A stretch of 64,000 nt of DNA, taken from NCBI GenBank assembly GCA_037951165.1, contig JBBDHG010000541.1:132085-196084 (forward strand), given 5' to 3'. Numbering within the stretch: the stretch's first letter is position 1; each line of letters opens with the position of its first letter. The stretch is from Lophius americanus. Taxonomy: Eukaryota > Chordata > Actinopteri > Lophiiformes > Lophiidae. Below are positions 23,962 through 34,800 of the stretch, piece by piece. A program made the translations under genes and the position numbers. Under the pieces are notes generated by a model. That model saw only the letters and a program-made list of their open reading frames with translations, searched no databases and was not told where the DNA came from.

Positions 23962-23990
23962 CCCCGCCCCCCGCCGCCGCTGATTGGTCC
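23962..23990. promoter_or_regulatory. Sp1-type GC box next to CCAAT box, upstream of efnb2
   Basis: A GC box (ccccgcccc) is followed 11 bp later by tgattggtcc, a near-ideal NF-Y CCAAT box on the minus strand. The pair lies about 720-750 bp upstream of the efnb2 ATG. Such pairs are typical of CpG-island core promoters; use is inferred. Confidence 0.45.
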
Positions 23991-24080
23991 CTCGGTGTGG
24001 AAGTCAAGACGAGCGCTGCTGTCAGTCAAGGGAGGAGGAGGAGGAGGAGGAGAAAGGGGGGGAGGATCACAGCCCATTTA

Positions 24081-25985
24081 AGGAGGATAAATACGAGTTT
24101 AAAGTGTTTAATCGTGACATTATATCACATGTTTTAATTAGTTATGTGATAATAAATGCGGATTCTGCAAAACAGAAAGAAAAAAAAAGTTTTTCGACTA
24201 AAATGTAACTTTTTTTCTTTTTGACTCTAAAGCCCCCCAATACTGAATAAACTCCACTCCTGGCCTGTTTACCGTGTTTATAGCCCCCCTTCCCATAAGC
24301 CTCCTGCTACAGGACTCTATGGAGGCGCGTGGGTCTCGTCATAGAGAGGCTCGAGGTTGTTTTTTTTTTTTTAGAAAGGCACGAGCGCCCACTAGCGGAA
24401 ATTTACCCACCAGAGGAATTTAAAAAGAAAGAGCGAAAGTGTTGTTTTAAATCTAAATGCAAGAAAACTCTCATCATAAAGTGTTTAAATCTGTACTGAA
24501 ATAAAATATAACATTTATATTCACTACTTTAAAGGAGTTAAAAGGAGAATTTAAGTGTTTTTTTTTTTTCACACTTTAAAGAAGTTTTAAAAAAAGTTCA
24601 TTCTGGATTAATTATTTTAAACTGGATTCTTCCGAAGGAATAAGAATGATTCTTATGATTAGATTTGTAATTATGGTCACTCTGTGTTGGAGTTGTGTGA
24701 AATTATTGTAAATTTAATAATCGTAAATGAATAAAAATAACTAACATTGTTCTTTAAAATGTAATTCTAATCATAATGTATTGATTAATAAATATTTAAA
24801 CACTCCCTCAAAGTCTAATTAAAACGTTAATTTTATTATATTTCTTTATCTTTTAGTCCCTTATGAATAAATTATTCACAACTTCAGCCCTTGTGCCGAG
24901 TAGAATGTTATTTTATGAAAAGATAATCATCATTTTCATAACTTATATTTACATTGTTAAACTTTATAATTTATTCTTTTATGAATGTAGTTCCTTTAAA
25001 ATTGAAAGAATAAACATTTTCAGTTTATTAACCTTGTATTTAGCGATTTTATTCAAACATTATCTTTTTTTTCCTAATAATTTCTTTTGTATTTTAATAT
25101 ATTCTAAATTAAATTTCCTTCTAATTCTAACTAGAAGCTTTTTTTAAATGTATTTATTGCGGTTTTCTCCTCAGGAATAAATAATATAAATTATTAGACC
25201 TTGTGCTGAAATGAAACCAATTAATATTAATATACATTTGAATGAATATTAATTCTTTTTTTTTTTAATTGTTACGTGTAAACACAATTAATCCTTTTGT
25301 TTAAGTCCAATTGAAACTTATTTTTATAACTAAGAATCTTGAATTGAACTGTAAAACGCCAATTTAATTTAAATTTAATCAAATCTATTATTTTTTTATT
25401 GCATTATATATTAGGAAAAAAACCTTTAACCTGCATTTTTATTAGAACATTTTAACTTTAATACACATTAAAGAAAAAAGAACAATTCTTTAAAATTACT
25501 ATTCCTTCCAAATTTGCTTAAAATGATCTTTTATTGGATTATCCAAGATCAAAAGATTGTTTTAAACATTTTTAAATCAAACATTTTTAAACAATGTTAT
25601 TTTATTCATTCACGATCTTTACAAGTCTGAACTTCTTAAAGTGTAATGTCCCAAATTAATTTAATAAAAATGACTGGCCTGTAAAAAAAACACAATTCTA
25701 TTATTAACTATTATTAAGATTAACGTTTATTTCTCAATAAACGTTATAAAACTTCCCTCTGGAGCTCATTCACACTTTCTGCATATTAGTAGTCATTGGC
25801 TGCTAATTTGAAATACACACACACACACACACTCTTACACCCACACACACACACACACTGTGTGTGTTTGAAGTGTGTGAAGTTTTGACACTTTTTTAAC
25901 GACCCAATTCAATCAGGACGTTTTCTAAAAGTGGATTTGTGTTTGCTTTGCTGATAATCAGGCTGTTATGACACCGGGGGGATAA

Positions 25986-26017
<32 letters not shown>

Positions 26018-26318
26018 GTCGGGGGTCCTGGCGGGGAATAAACACAGAGAGGAGTTGGGGGCAGACTGGATGTGGATTGGAGCGGCTCTGGAATAATTGA
26101 ATCTAATCTGGATTAGATTAAGGAGGCTGAGGGGAGAGAGGCACCAGAACTCTGAGCGGTTCTGACTTTGGAATGTTGAAAAGTTTTCATGCAGTTTATC
26201 CAAAAGTATCTGAAAAAACTAAATATATAGTGGAGTACTTCTGTCCAACTGAAAATAAGAAAAAAAAATACTTGCAGTATACGTTTATGTACTTTTAATG
26301 CAGAGATATACTCACTGA
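24081..26318. other. AT-rich intergenic DNA between efnb2 and arglu1
   Basis: Very AT-rich from 24.1 to 25.8 kb with A/T runs, then microsatellites. I see no gene. The efnb2 promoter zone ends at the left edge. Confidence 0.8.
25815..26016. repeat. paired CA and GT microsatellites
   Basis: (CA)n at about 25815-25860 running into tgtgtgtg, and (GT)n at 25988-26016. The complementary runs are 130 bp apart. Confidence 0.9.
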
Positions 26319-26870
26319 AGTACACTTGGAGTATACTTACAAGTATACAGAAGGGTGTTAGTACACTTGGATAATACTTACAAGTATACAGAAGTCTGTA
26401 AGTACACTTGGAGTATACTTACAAGTATACAGAAGGGTGTTAGTACACTTGGATAATACTTACAAGTATACAGAAGGGTGTTAGTACACTTGGAGTATAC
26501 TTACAAGTATACAGAAGGGTGTTAGTACACTTGGATAATACTTACAAGTATACAGAAGTCTGTAAGTACACTTGGATAATACTTACAAGTATACAGAAGG
26601 GTGTTAGTACACTTGGAGTATACTTACAAGTATACAGAAGGGTGTTAGTACACTTGGATAATACTTACAAGTATACAGAAGGCTGTAAGTACACTTGGAG
26701 TATACTTACAAGTATACAGAAGGGTGTAAGTACACTTGGATAATACTTACAAGTATACAGAAGGCTGTAAGTACACTTGGATAATACTTACAAGTATACA
26801 GAAGGGTGTTAGTACACTTGGATAATACTTACAAGTATACAGAAGGCTGTAAGTACACTTGGAGTATACT
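26319..26870. repeat. 41 bp minisatellite, about 13 copies, palindromic core
   Basis: Each unit is gtacacttggagtatac (or ataatac) ttacaagtatacagaagg plus gtgtta or ctgtaa. Units alternate between two variants. gtatacttacaagtatac is an inverted repeat (8 bp arms), so each full unit can form a small cruciform. Confidence 0.92.
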
Positions 26871-27328
26871 TGTACTCATACAGAGTATATAAGTACCCAT
26901 AACCAAATATCCTCCCACTGACTACATGTGATTTATAAAGTACATTATTTTATTTTAGTTTCAGTAAAACTCAAGTTTTACTAGTCTTATATACTTATAC
27001 TTGTATACTTGTTGTACTCTTGATGTATTAGTATATTCTGATAGTACACACCTACTGCAGTAATGTTTGTATGTTGTACTGTGACTTTAAATATATACGT
27101 ATATTTGGGGTATTTTTGGTGGTATTTGTTTGTTTGTGTTCTCGGGTAGAGGATCTGTTTATCCTCCAGAACCAGAACCAGTCCGTCTGAATCAGGTGTC
27201 GGGTCGGCGCTGTGGGTCCGACAGACCCGAGGAAGTTTTCAGTTTCTTTATTTTTAAATCTTTTCCTTCCTGCAGGCCTAAAAAAAAAAGAGCCTGAGGC
27301 CGTCAGTCAGTGATCGTCTTTCCTGTCT

Positions 27329-27360
27329 CACACACACACACACACACGCACGCACGCACG

Positions 27361-27403
<43 letters not shown>

Positions 27404-27813
27404 TATAACAAACACACACACACACCTACACGCTATAACAAACACACTAACACAGACACACGCACTAACACACACTATCAAGCTCTCTCTCACACACACA
27501 CGCACACACACACACACACAGGCAAACACACACACACACGCACGCACGCACGCGCACACACACACACACACACACACTATAACAAACACACTAACACAGA
27601 CACACGCACTAACACACTATCAAGCTCTCTCACACACACACGCACACACACACGCAGGCAGGCACACAAACAAACACACATAAACTATAAAACACACACA
27701 CACACACACACAGTGAACACACACACACACATAGTGAACGCACACACAGAGAGAACACACACACACACACATAGTGAACACACACACACAGTGAACACAC
27801 ACACACACACACA
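27329..27813. repeat. CA-rich block, about 485 bp
   Basis: Long (CA)n with cgca interruptions and interspersed ctataacaaacac, ctatcaagctctct and gtgaac pieces. The ctatcaagctctct segment occurs twice, showing internal duplication. Confidence 0.95.
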
Positions 27814-27961
27814 GGTGTGTGAATCGGCGTCACTTGCAAACACTTGAAGTGATCAAATGTAAATTCTCCTCCTGACAGACGAACTGATTTAATTCTAACG
27901 GGTTTTAAAAGTTATTCATGAAAGAGAAACAGAAGAAGAAAAACTGAAGATTGAGTTCTGG

Positions 27962-28376
27962 ACTATTATTATTATCACTATTACTATTATTATTATAATT
28001 ATCACTATTATTATTATTATTATCACTATTATTATTATCACTATTACTATTATCACTATTGCTATTATTATTATCACTATTACTATTATTATCACTATTA
28101 CTATTATCACTATTACTATTATTATTATTATCACTATTACTATTATTATTATCACTATTACTATTATTATCACTATTACTATTATTACTATTATTATTAT
28201 CACTATTACTATTATTATTATCACTATTACTATTATCACTATTACTATTATTATTACTATTATTACTATTATTATTATTACTATTATTATTATATTATTA
28301 TTATTACTATTATTACTATTATTATTATTATTACTATTATTATTACTATTACTATTATTATTATTATTATTACTAT
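27962..28376. repeat. ATT/ACT trinucleotide block, about 415 bp
   Basis: (ATT)n with regular actatt and cactatt variants; the right half loses the cac variant. Open frames across it are simple-repeat artefacts. Confidence 0.95.
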
Positions 28377-28479
28377 TTTAGATTTCTGGCATTATTCTAA
28401 TAAATCTGACTTTTAATCTTGGGTAAAACGACCAAAGTTCCAGATTACATCATCATTTGAACTTTCTTAAATTTCTAAG

Positions 28480-28710
28480 AAAAAAGCCCCAACTTTTGGA
28501 ATGAAGTCATAATTCAGACTTTGGTCTCAGAATCCGGAGATTAGAGTCTGAATTAAGAAAGTGATAACTGCTGAGAGAAAAGTCAGAATTAGGATCTGAT
28601 AATAGAGATACTAGTTGATTCTGACTCAAGCCTCTGATTTATGAGACTTTATTCCCTCAACTTTGACTTTAATCACAGAATTCTGTGATTAAAGTCAGGA
28701 TTCATTTTCA
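28480..28710. repeat. degenerate aaagtcagaatt-type repeat
   Basis: Recurring variants of gaaaagtcagaatt and cagaattctgtgattaaagt, a low-grade repeat common in fish introns and intergenic DNA. Confidence 0.45.
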
Positions 28711-28765
28711 TACATTTTAAATTATCAGTGTTAGTCTATTTGTGTACAATTTAACACAAGAATAC

Positions 28766-29192
28766 GTGGTGTGTAGTAAGTGTCTGTGTAGTATGTGTGT
28801 GTGTGTGTAGTATGTTTGTTTGTGTGTGTAGTATGTGTGTGTGTAGTAAGTGTCTGTGTGTAGTATGTGTGTGTGTAGTATGAGTTTGTGTGTGTGTAGT
28901 ATGTGTGTGTTTGTAGTGTGTGGTATGTGTTTGTGTGTGTAGTATGTGTCTGTGTAGTATGTGTGTAGTATGTGTGTGTAGTATGTGTGTGTTTGTAGTG
29001 TGTGGTATGTGTTTGTGTGTGTAGTATGTCTGTGTAGTATGTGTGTTTATGTAGTAATTGTCTGTGTAGTATGTGTGTGTGTGTGTGTAGTATGTGTGTG
29101 TGTGTGTAGTATGTGTGTGGTATGTGTTTGTGTGTGTGTAGTATGTGTGTTTATGTAGTAATTGTCTGTGTAGTATGTGTGTGTATGTAGTA

Positions 29193-29238
<46 letters not shown>
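28766..29238. repeat. GTGTAGTAT-type minisatellite ending in (GT)n
   Basis: About 470 bp of (gt)n interrupted by tagtatg, with longer blocks such as gtttgtagtgtgtggtatgt duplicated near 28909 and 28990. Confidence 0.92.
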
Positions 29239-29241
<3 letters not shown>

Positions 29242-29820
29242 GATGAGTGTGGAGTCAGAGTTTCAGACATGACACAGAACTCTGACTTTCTTCTCGGTTC
29301 TGTCTTGGACCCGTTTCTCTGAAAAGGTTCATTCCTGAATCAGCTGATGTTTCTTTTCTTCTCTAAATTAAGTTCCCTCGTGTTTAACGACTCGGCTCGG
29401 TCCAGTTGAGCGGCGCCGGCAGAGACGAGCTGAGGTGTTTGTCCAGGAACTGTGACCCGGGTCCGTACAAAAGCTCAGAACCCACAAAGACGACCCACAT
29501 GTTTATCATCATCATCATCATCATCATCTAACCAGAACCATCATCAGTGGAAGGATGACGTTATCTGGGTTTAATAAATCCTCAAGTTATAACTTTTCAT
29601 AGTTCAGTTTTGTTGAGAAGGATCTCGGTTTTAACTGGATTAATTAAGACCAATTTAACGTAACTAAGATAAAGATTTTATAAGATAAAGAACTATGGAT
29701 GTTTAGGTTAAGTTGGGTTTTAATTCTGACTACTGATATTTAAGTTCTGGTGCGTTGGGTTTATTTTATACCTACTGATATTTAAGTTATGTTGGGTTTA
29801 GTTTATAACTATTGAAATTA

Positions 29821-30461
29821 TGTTGAGCTGGGTTTAGTTTCCCCACTGTGGATAGTTGGGTTATGTTGAGCTGGGTTTAGTTTCCCACTGTTGATAGTTG
29901 GGTTATGTTGAGCTGGGTTTAGTTTCCCACTGTTGATAGTTGGGTTATGTTGAGTTGGGTTTAGTTTCCCACTGTGGATAGTTGGGTTATGTTGAGCTGG
30001 GTTTAGTTTCCCACTGTGGATAGTTGGGTTATGTTGAGCTGGGTTTAGTTTCCCACTGTTGATAGTTGGGTTATGTTGAGCTGGGTTTAGTTTCCCACTG
30101 TTGATAGTTGGGTTATGTTGAGCTGGGTTTAGTTTCCCACTGTGGATAGTTGGGTTATGTTGAGTTGGGTTTAGTTCCCCACTGTTGATAGTTGGGTTAT
30201 GTTGAGCTGGGTTTAGTTTTCCCACAGTGGATAGTTGGGTTAAGTTGAGCTGGGTTTAGTTTCCCACTGTGGATAGTTGGGTTATGTTGAGCTGGGTTTA
30301 GTTTCCCACTGTGGATAGTTGGGTTATGTTGAGCTGGGTTTAGTTTCCCACTGATAGTTGGGTTATGTTGAGCTGGGTTTAGTTTCCCACTGATAGTTGG
30401 GTTATGTTGAGCTGGGTTTAGTTTCCCACTGATAGTTGGGTTATGTTGAGCTGGGTTTAGT
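29821..30461. repeat. 42 bp minisatellite (39 bp variant at right end), about 15 copies
   Basis: The unit contains gttgggttatgttgagctgg and gtttagtttcccactgttga. Diverged precursors extend left to about 29700. The last copies have lost 3 bp (cactgata for cactgttgata). The array ends about 25 bp beyond the inferred arglu1 cleavage site. Confidence 0.92.
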
Positions 30462-30511
30462 CCTCAGACACTCCTGGAGGGTATAAACTGGTCAGAAGAG
30501 GCATTCAATGA

Positions 30512-30517
30512 TTTATT
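30512..30517 (-). terminator. polyadenylation signal AATAAA for arglu1
   Basis: The minus strand reads AATAAA, and I see no other AATAAA between it and the arglu1 stop codon. Cleavage would fall at about 30485-30502, only 25-40 bp before the edge of the 42 bp minisatellite (which ends near 30461). Confidence 0.55.
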
Positions 30518-31341
30518 ATTCAGTCCCTTGACAATTGGGGAGGAAAAAAATTACATGACAAATTCAAAAAAATCCCACGACGTAACAAAAAGTCTTTATA
30601 CCCACCTGAGGTCAGCCACACACACGCACACACACACACACACATTCTATCGCAAACATACACACACGCTCGCACACACACACACACGCTCGCACACACA
30701 CACTCACACAGACACGCTGACCTCATCTTACCTGGACTTGTCCATCCTCTACGACTTACCAAGCGAAGCGCCTTAATTTACTACGCCCGGACTCGTGGCG
30801 TCCGTGCGGTCGTACAATTCAGAGCATTTATGCGACTTTTTGTCTCCTATTCAGAACATAAGCCTAACGGGGGGAGGGGGGGTGGGAGTCACAGCAGGGC
30901 TAATAAACATTACATCACACTGGAAACGTCCTGTCCTCCACTGCCCACAGGCCCGTTATCGTAGACGCACATCCTGTTGTGGGTTTGCTCATGGGCAGCT
31001 CGGGAGTCGACCGCACGTCAAAAATCTAATCTCCTACGGCGGAATTAGACCGCCGAGGCAGAGTGACTCTAGGGCTCATGGGTAACGGAGGCAAGGAAGA
31101 TGCAAAAACTGCCAGCTGGACGGGATGTTAGCTGTGTTCTTACAAGAGACGCTGTGATTGGTTACCACCGAGTCAGGATAAAAAAATAAAAATAAAAACA
31201 AAATTAGAAAACATACGCCGACCCCCGAGCTGCTCGTGAGCCGTTACAGTAAAGCTCCACTAGATACATCACACACTCCTAAATCAGGGACTGGCATCTA
31301 TTTTGTTTGCTGGCTGTGAACACATGTAAGGAGGGGGCGAA

Positions 31342-31370
31342 GGCGCCGCGGCGGCGTTCGCCGCGGCGCC
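31342..31370 (-). repeat. perfect 12 bp all-GC hairpin in arglu1 3' UTR
   Basis: The arms ggcgccgcggcg (31342-31353) and cgccgcggcgcc (31359-31370) are exact reverse complements around a 5-base loop. In RNA this would be a very stable stem. It stands out from AT-rich surroundings. Confidence 0.8.
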
Positions 31371-31697
31371 ACAGTTAAGACTTGCAGGGCGAGGGACATG
31401 TTAGAGCATCTACATCAAAAGTTCAGGTTCCCTAAAAATGTACATAAAACTGAAAAAAAAAGAAAAAAAAAAGCACAAACAAGAGTCATCTGTGCGGCGG
31501 GGATGAGGGAGGTCCTTCCGAGGGCGAGGAGCCGCCGCCGCCGCTGCCTCTCCCCTTCCTGTTTTCTCGGCCTGCTTTCGTCACTTCCAAAACGAAGCGA
31601 GCGTACCACGGAGGAGGAGTCGGGGTCGAATGAAGAGGAGGCAGCGGGTTCGGGGGGGGATGAAGGCAGGAGGAGGAGTACAGGTGGGGGGGCCGTC

Positions 31698-31862
31698 TCA
31701 TTCGGTGGCCTTGAGGGAGAAGGAGAGCTTGGGCCTGGACTTGCCCTTGCCGAGGATGATTTTCTGCTCCTCCTTCTGCTGCCTCTGACGGTCCTGCTCC
31801 AGCTTCATGCGCTCCTCGTGAATCTTTCTCTGCTCCTCCACAATTCGCAACTGATCCTCGGC
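31698..31862 (-). CDS. arglu1: arglu1 exon 4 with stop codon
   Basis: 54 codons plus TGA (31700-31698). It encodes AEDQLRIVEEQRKIHEERMK and ends KLSFSLKATE; the human end is KLSFSLKTQD. The acceptor is gcgacag after a CT-rich tract. Confidence 0.97.
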   Translation of the reverse strand, partial: AEDQLRIVEEQRKIHEERMKLEQDRQRQQKEEQKIILGKGKSRPKLSFSLKATE

Positions 31863-34800
31863 CTGTCGCAGAGAGACAAGACGGAGGTCAGACCGGGACA
31901 TGGCGAGATCCCTCAAACCACAAACCGCTGGCGCTCCCTCCCTCCCTCCCCCCCATCTTGTCTTTACAGCCCGCCTGGATTAAAGAGCGCTTCGCAAATT
32001 AGACCAGCATTATTTCGTACGGCCGACCGGGGAAAAGCGCTGGATTGTAAACCGCCGCCGATAAACCTCAGCCCCAGAGACCCTCAACAGAAGAGCTTCC
32101 TGCCAGAGGTCAGATCTTTAGGATCTAAGGCGCCGAGTGAGACCGGAGGGTTTCTGTTCTTAGGGCTGCAGGATTATGGCTTGAAAACAATAATCCAAAA
32201 AATGTTTTGATCGATATCCAGACCACGATAATTCAACGACTTAATAAACGTTGTCGTTTTTTTTAAAATCCCGCCTCAAAGCTCTTTATTCCTTGGCTTT
32301 TAAGAGCAGGATAATTGACAATAGGTCAGAGGTCAGAGGTCGTCGCCTCCCTTTTTGTTTGTTTTTTACAGGTAATGTACATTTTGTGAAATTATAACTG
32401 CAAGTTTTCCTGGGACCTGATTAATTGTGGTGTTTATTGGACTCACGTCATTGGCCGAATAGACTATGATGTCATCGGTGAGGCGAATGCGTCTCTGTGG
32501 GCCGGATGGATGTGGCGAACCGGAACATATTTTTATTTGATTAATTGTGCAGCCTAGTTATATTTTAATAAAGAGTTGGTGCAAAATTCAAACATACGGA
32601 TGTTTACGTTTTATAAATTTATAAACCAACCGGCTGTGGTTTTATAAATCTTTGGCCGAGGGGGTCTCTTCCCCCGAGTGTGGACCCGAGTGCTCTCTCT
32701 CTCCCCCCCTCCCTTTGACTTGTAGACCTCCCCCGCTGTAGATTCTCCCACCATTCTCAGACGGGGAGGGTTGAGCTGCGGTTCTAATCTAAACCGTCAT
32801 CGATAGATGCCACACAGATTTTGCTTACTGCGCCTTTAAAGGTCGATTTCACACTATTTATTAAATTTGATGCCACAATTGTGATTAAGACTTTTAATTG
32901 ACGGCCAATATTTCAGTCGCCCATAAGATTTAAGATGAGTTAGTTCTATTTTTAGGTTTGCTCGGCTTTACTTTGTGTCAAACGCTGCTGGAAAATCACA
33001 ATTGCGGAATATTTCCAGGGTTTTTCACAACATTGTGTGTCTGTGCGATCATTCTGGGTGTAACCGGGACACAAAAAGAGCGACGGCGGGTTCTAAGTCG
33101 CCAACATTTACAAAAAAACACAAACAAACAATCAGAGCAGGACGTACCAGCTTGGCCTGAGCGTCGGCAATCTTGCGGTTATTCTCCTCCAGGATTTTTT
33201 CCAGCTCCTCCCGCTTAGATTTTTCTTCTTCCTAGACGGGCGACACGGTGCCATGTTAGCGCTCGAACGGGCGACAGCCGGAACAAGAGAACACTTTATG
33301 CGCACACATGCCTACGCGCTCAGACAGTCGCCACCAGCACACGCACGACTCATCACGCCAGAAGAGTTGGGTCAGCCTCTTTCACCTCACCACCACACTA
33401 CAGCCTGAGTTGCTTCAATACAAAAAAAAAAAAAATGAGGGGAGGGGGGGGGGGGGGGGGGGGGGGCAAAAAGGGTCTAAAAACAAACTCCTGATTTTCT
33501 CCCCGCCCTCTTATACCCTTGTAGAGAAATTATAGAATAAGAAACCCCAAAAAAGGACATTCTGATTAAAAAAAACAAGCCTTTTAAAAAATAAAAAAAA
33601 GGAGGGGGCTGGGGGAGGGGGGGCGCACTCACTCACCCGTCACACTCAAACAATGACACAACACAATCTAGAAGAAAAGACATCTTTTAACATCATAATA
33701 TATTCAAGAGAGTAAAAAGGATACAAATAAAGGAGGGAATAGTTTTGGCTCACCAATGCCTGTATACCTACGCATTTTCCTTCCCTGTGTACCTACACAA
33801 CTGGTGAAAGCATTCGGCATTAAATGCTTGAATATTTACTGTCTCGTCCGGACTGTGTGGCCCCCTGCAGAGACAGAGGAGCGCTCCCGGGGTGGGTGGG
33901 TAGGTAGGTAGGTAGGTAGGTAGGTATGGGGGGGTTCTGCCAGACTGCGCCCGCGGGTATTCCTCGTTATAACTCTGATCTGCGTATCTTAACCTGCGCC
34001 TGCAGCCACGGCTCACGCTGTTTCTGTCTTTTTTGTGTTTGTTTGTTTGTTTTGGTAAAGTTTATCCTTCGCTTTAGTGCGGCTCAGTCCCCTTTGAGAC
34101 GATAGCAGAGTGAAGGAGAGCTCGGAACAAAGCGGTGTTCGAGTGTGTGATGGGACCCGGGCCGGACCACGGTACACTTACAGTACGGGACACAAGGCAC
34201 GGGGGGGGGTGGGGGGTTGGTGGGGGGAGGGGTGAGCTGAAAGGCTGCAGGCCAGCTCAGGTCAAGGGCTAGTTAGGAAGGTCGGTGAGTTGTGTTTCCA
34301 TAATGACAAAAAGATAAATAATTGAAATAAAAACAACACAAAATGTATTTTCAAAGAAAACAAACGTCAAACTTGGCAGCAACCCTACAGGAGAAGCAAT
34401 CGTGAGTACAAACAAAAACAAAAACAAAAACAGGGCAGCATTGAGTTCTCTGAGGAGAAGAAAGAAAAAAAAATGGATCTTTTCATTATGTCAGATAACA
34501 GATGGAGGTTAGCCCTCGTCAAACAGGAAACAGGAAATGTAGCGGTCCCGTCATATCCCGGAGCAGAAGACTCTCAAAACAAGGATGTTAAAGAAGGAGA
34601 AAGGGGAGGGGGGGCGTGGGGTAGGTGGGGTGGTGGTAGAGAAAAACCTGTACGGGACAAACTGTCTTGAGAATTAAACATTTTTCTTCACATCAGATTC
34701 CATTTGCAGGAAAAGCTGGTTTGTCGGCGCCGCTCAATCAAACTCGGGCGGTTCTACGGGTCCGGTGGGTCAACTGAACCCAGACCCGGAGAGTTTGAGT

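Larger units (their letters stand above)
21670..24080. promoter_or_regulatory. GC/CpG-rich promoter zone of efnb2
   Basis: Base composition shifts sharply from AT-rich to GC-rich with many CG dinucleotides around exon 1, and returns to AT-rich after about 24.08 kb. On the gene strand, upstream of the ATG, there is a GC box (ccccgcccc at 23962-23970), an inverted CCAAT box (gattgg at 23982-23987) and a TATA-like ATATAAG (23312-23318) only about 70 bp from the ATG. Which of these sets the start site cannot be told from sequence. A GAA repeat (about 23463-23495) lies in between. Confidence 0.65.
30485..31697 (-). other. arglu1 3' UTR (inferred, about 1.2 kb)
   Basis: The stretch from the stop codon to just past the first good AATAAA on the gene strand. 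It contains a perfect GC hairpin (31342-31370), AT-rich DNA with A runs (31176-31210) and an interrupted CA/GT repeat (30618-30716). No coding potential matches a known gene. The 3' end is inferred from the polyadenylation signal alone. Confidence 0.55.

Noticed and set aside
26319..26870. CRISPR-like regular repeats (also 29.8, 41.6, 44.2 and 45.6 kb)
   Set aside because: Units are head-to-tail with no unique spacers, and the DNA is eukaryotic.
27278..28400. Several VCVCV, IIVIV and LLLLS open frames
   Set aside because: Translations of CA and ATT simple repeats.
29818..30225. 135-codon repeat protein with NPTI/NPAQH units, minus strand
   Set aside because: It is the 42 bp minisatellite read in frame (14 residues per unit); it has no promoter, no family and frame is kept only because 42 is a multiple of three.
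31398..32210. 270-codon open frame on the plus strand
   Set aside because: It runs antisense through arglu1 exon 4 and its 3' flank; the leucine-rich translation is the complement of the charged coding strand.
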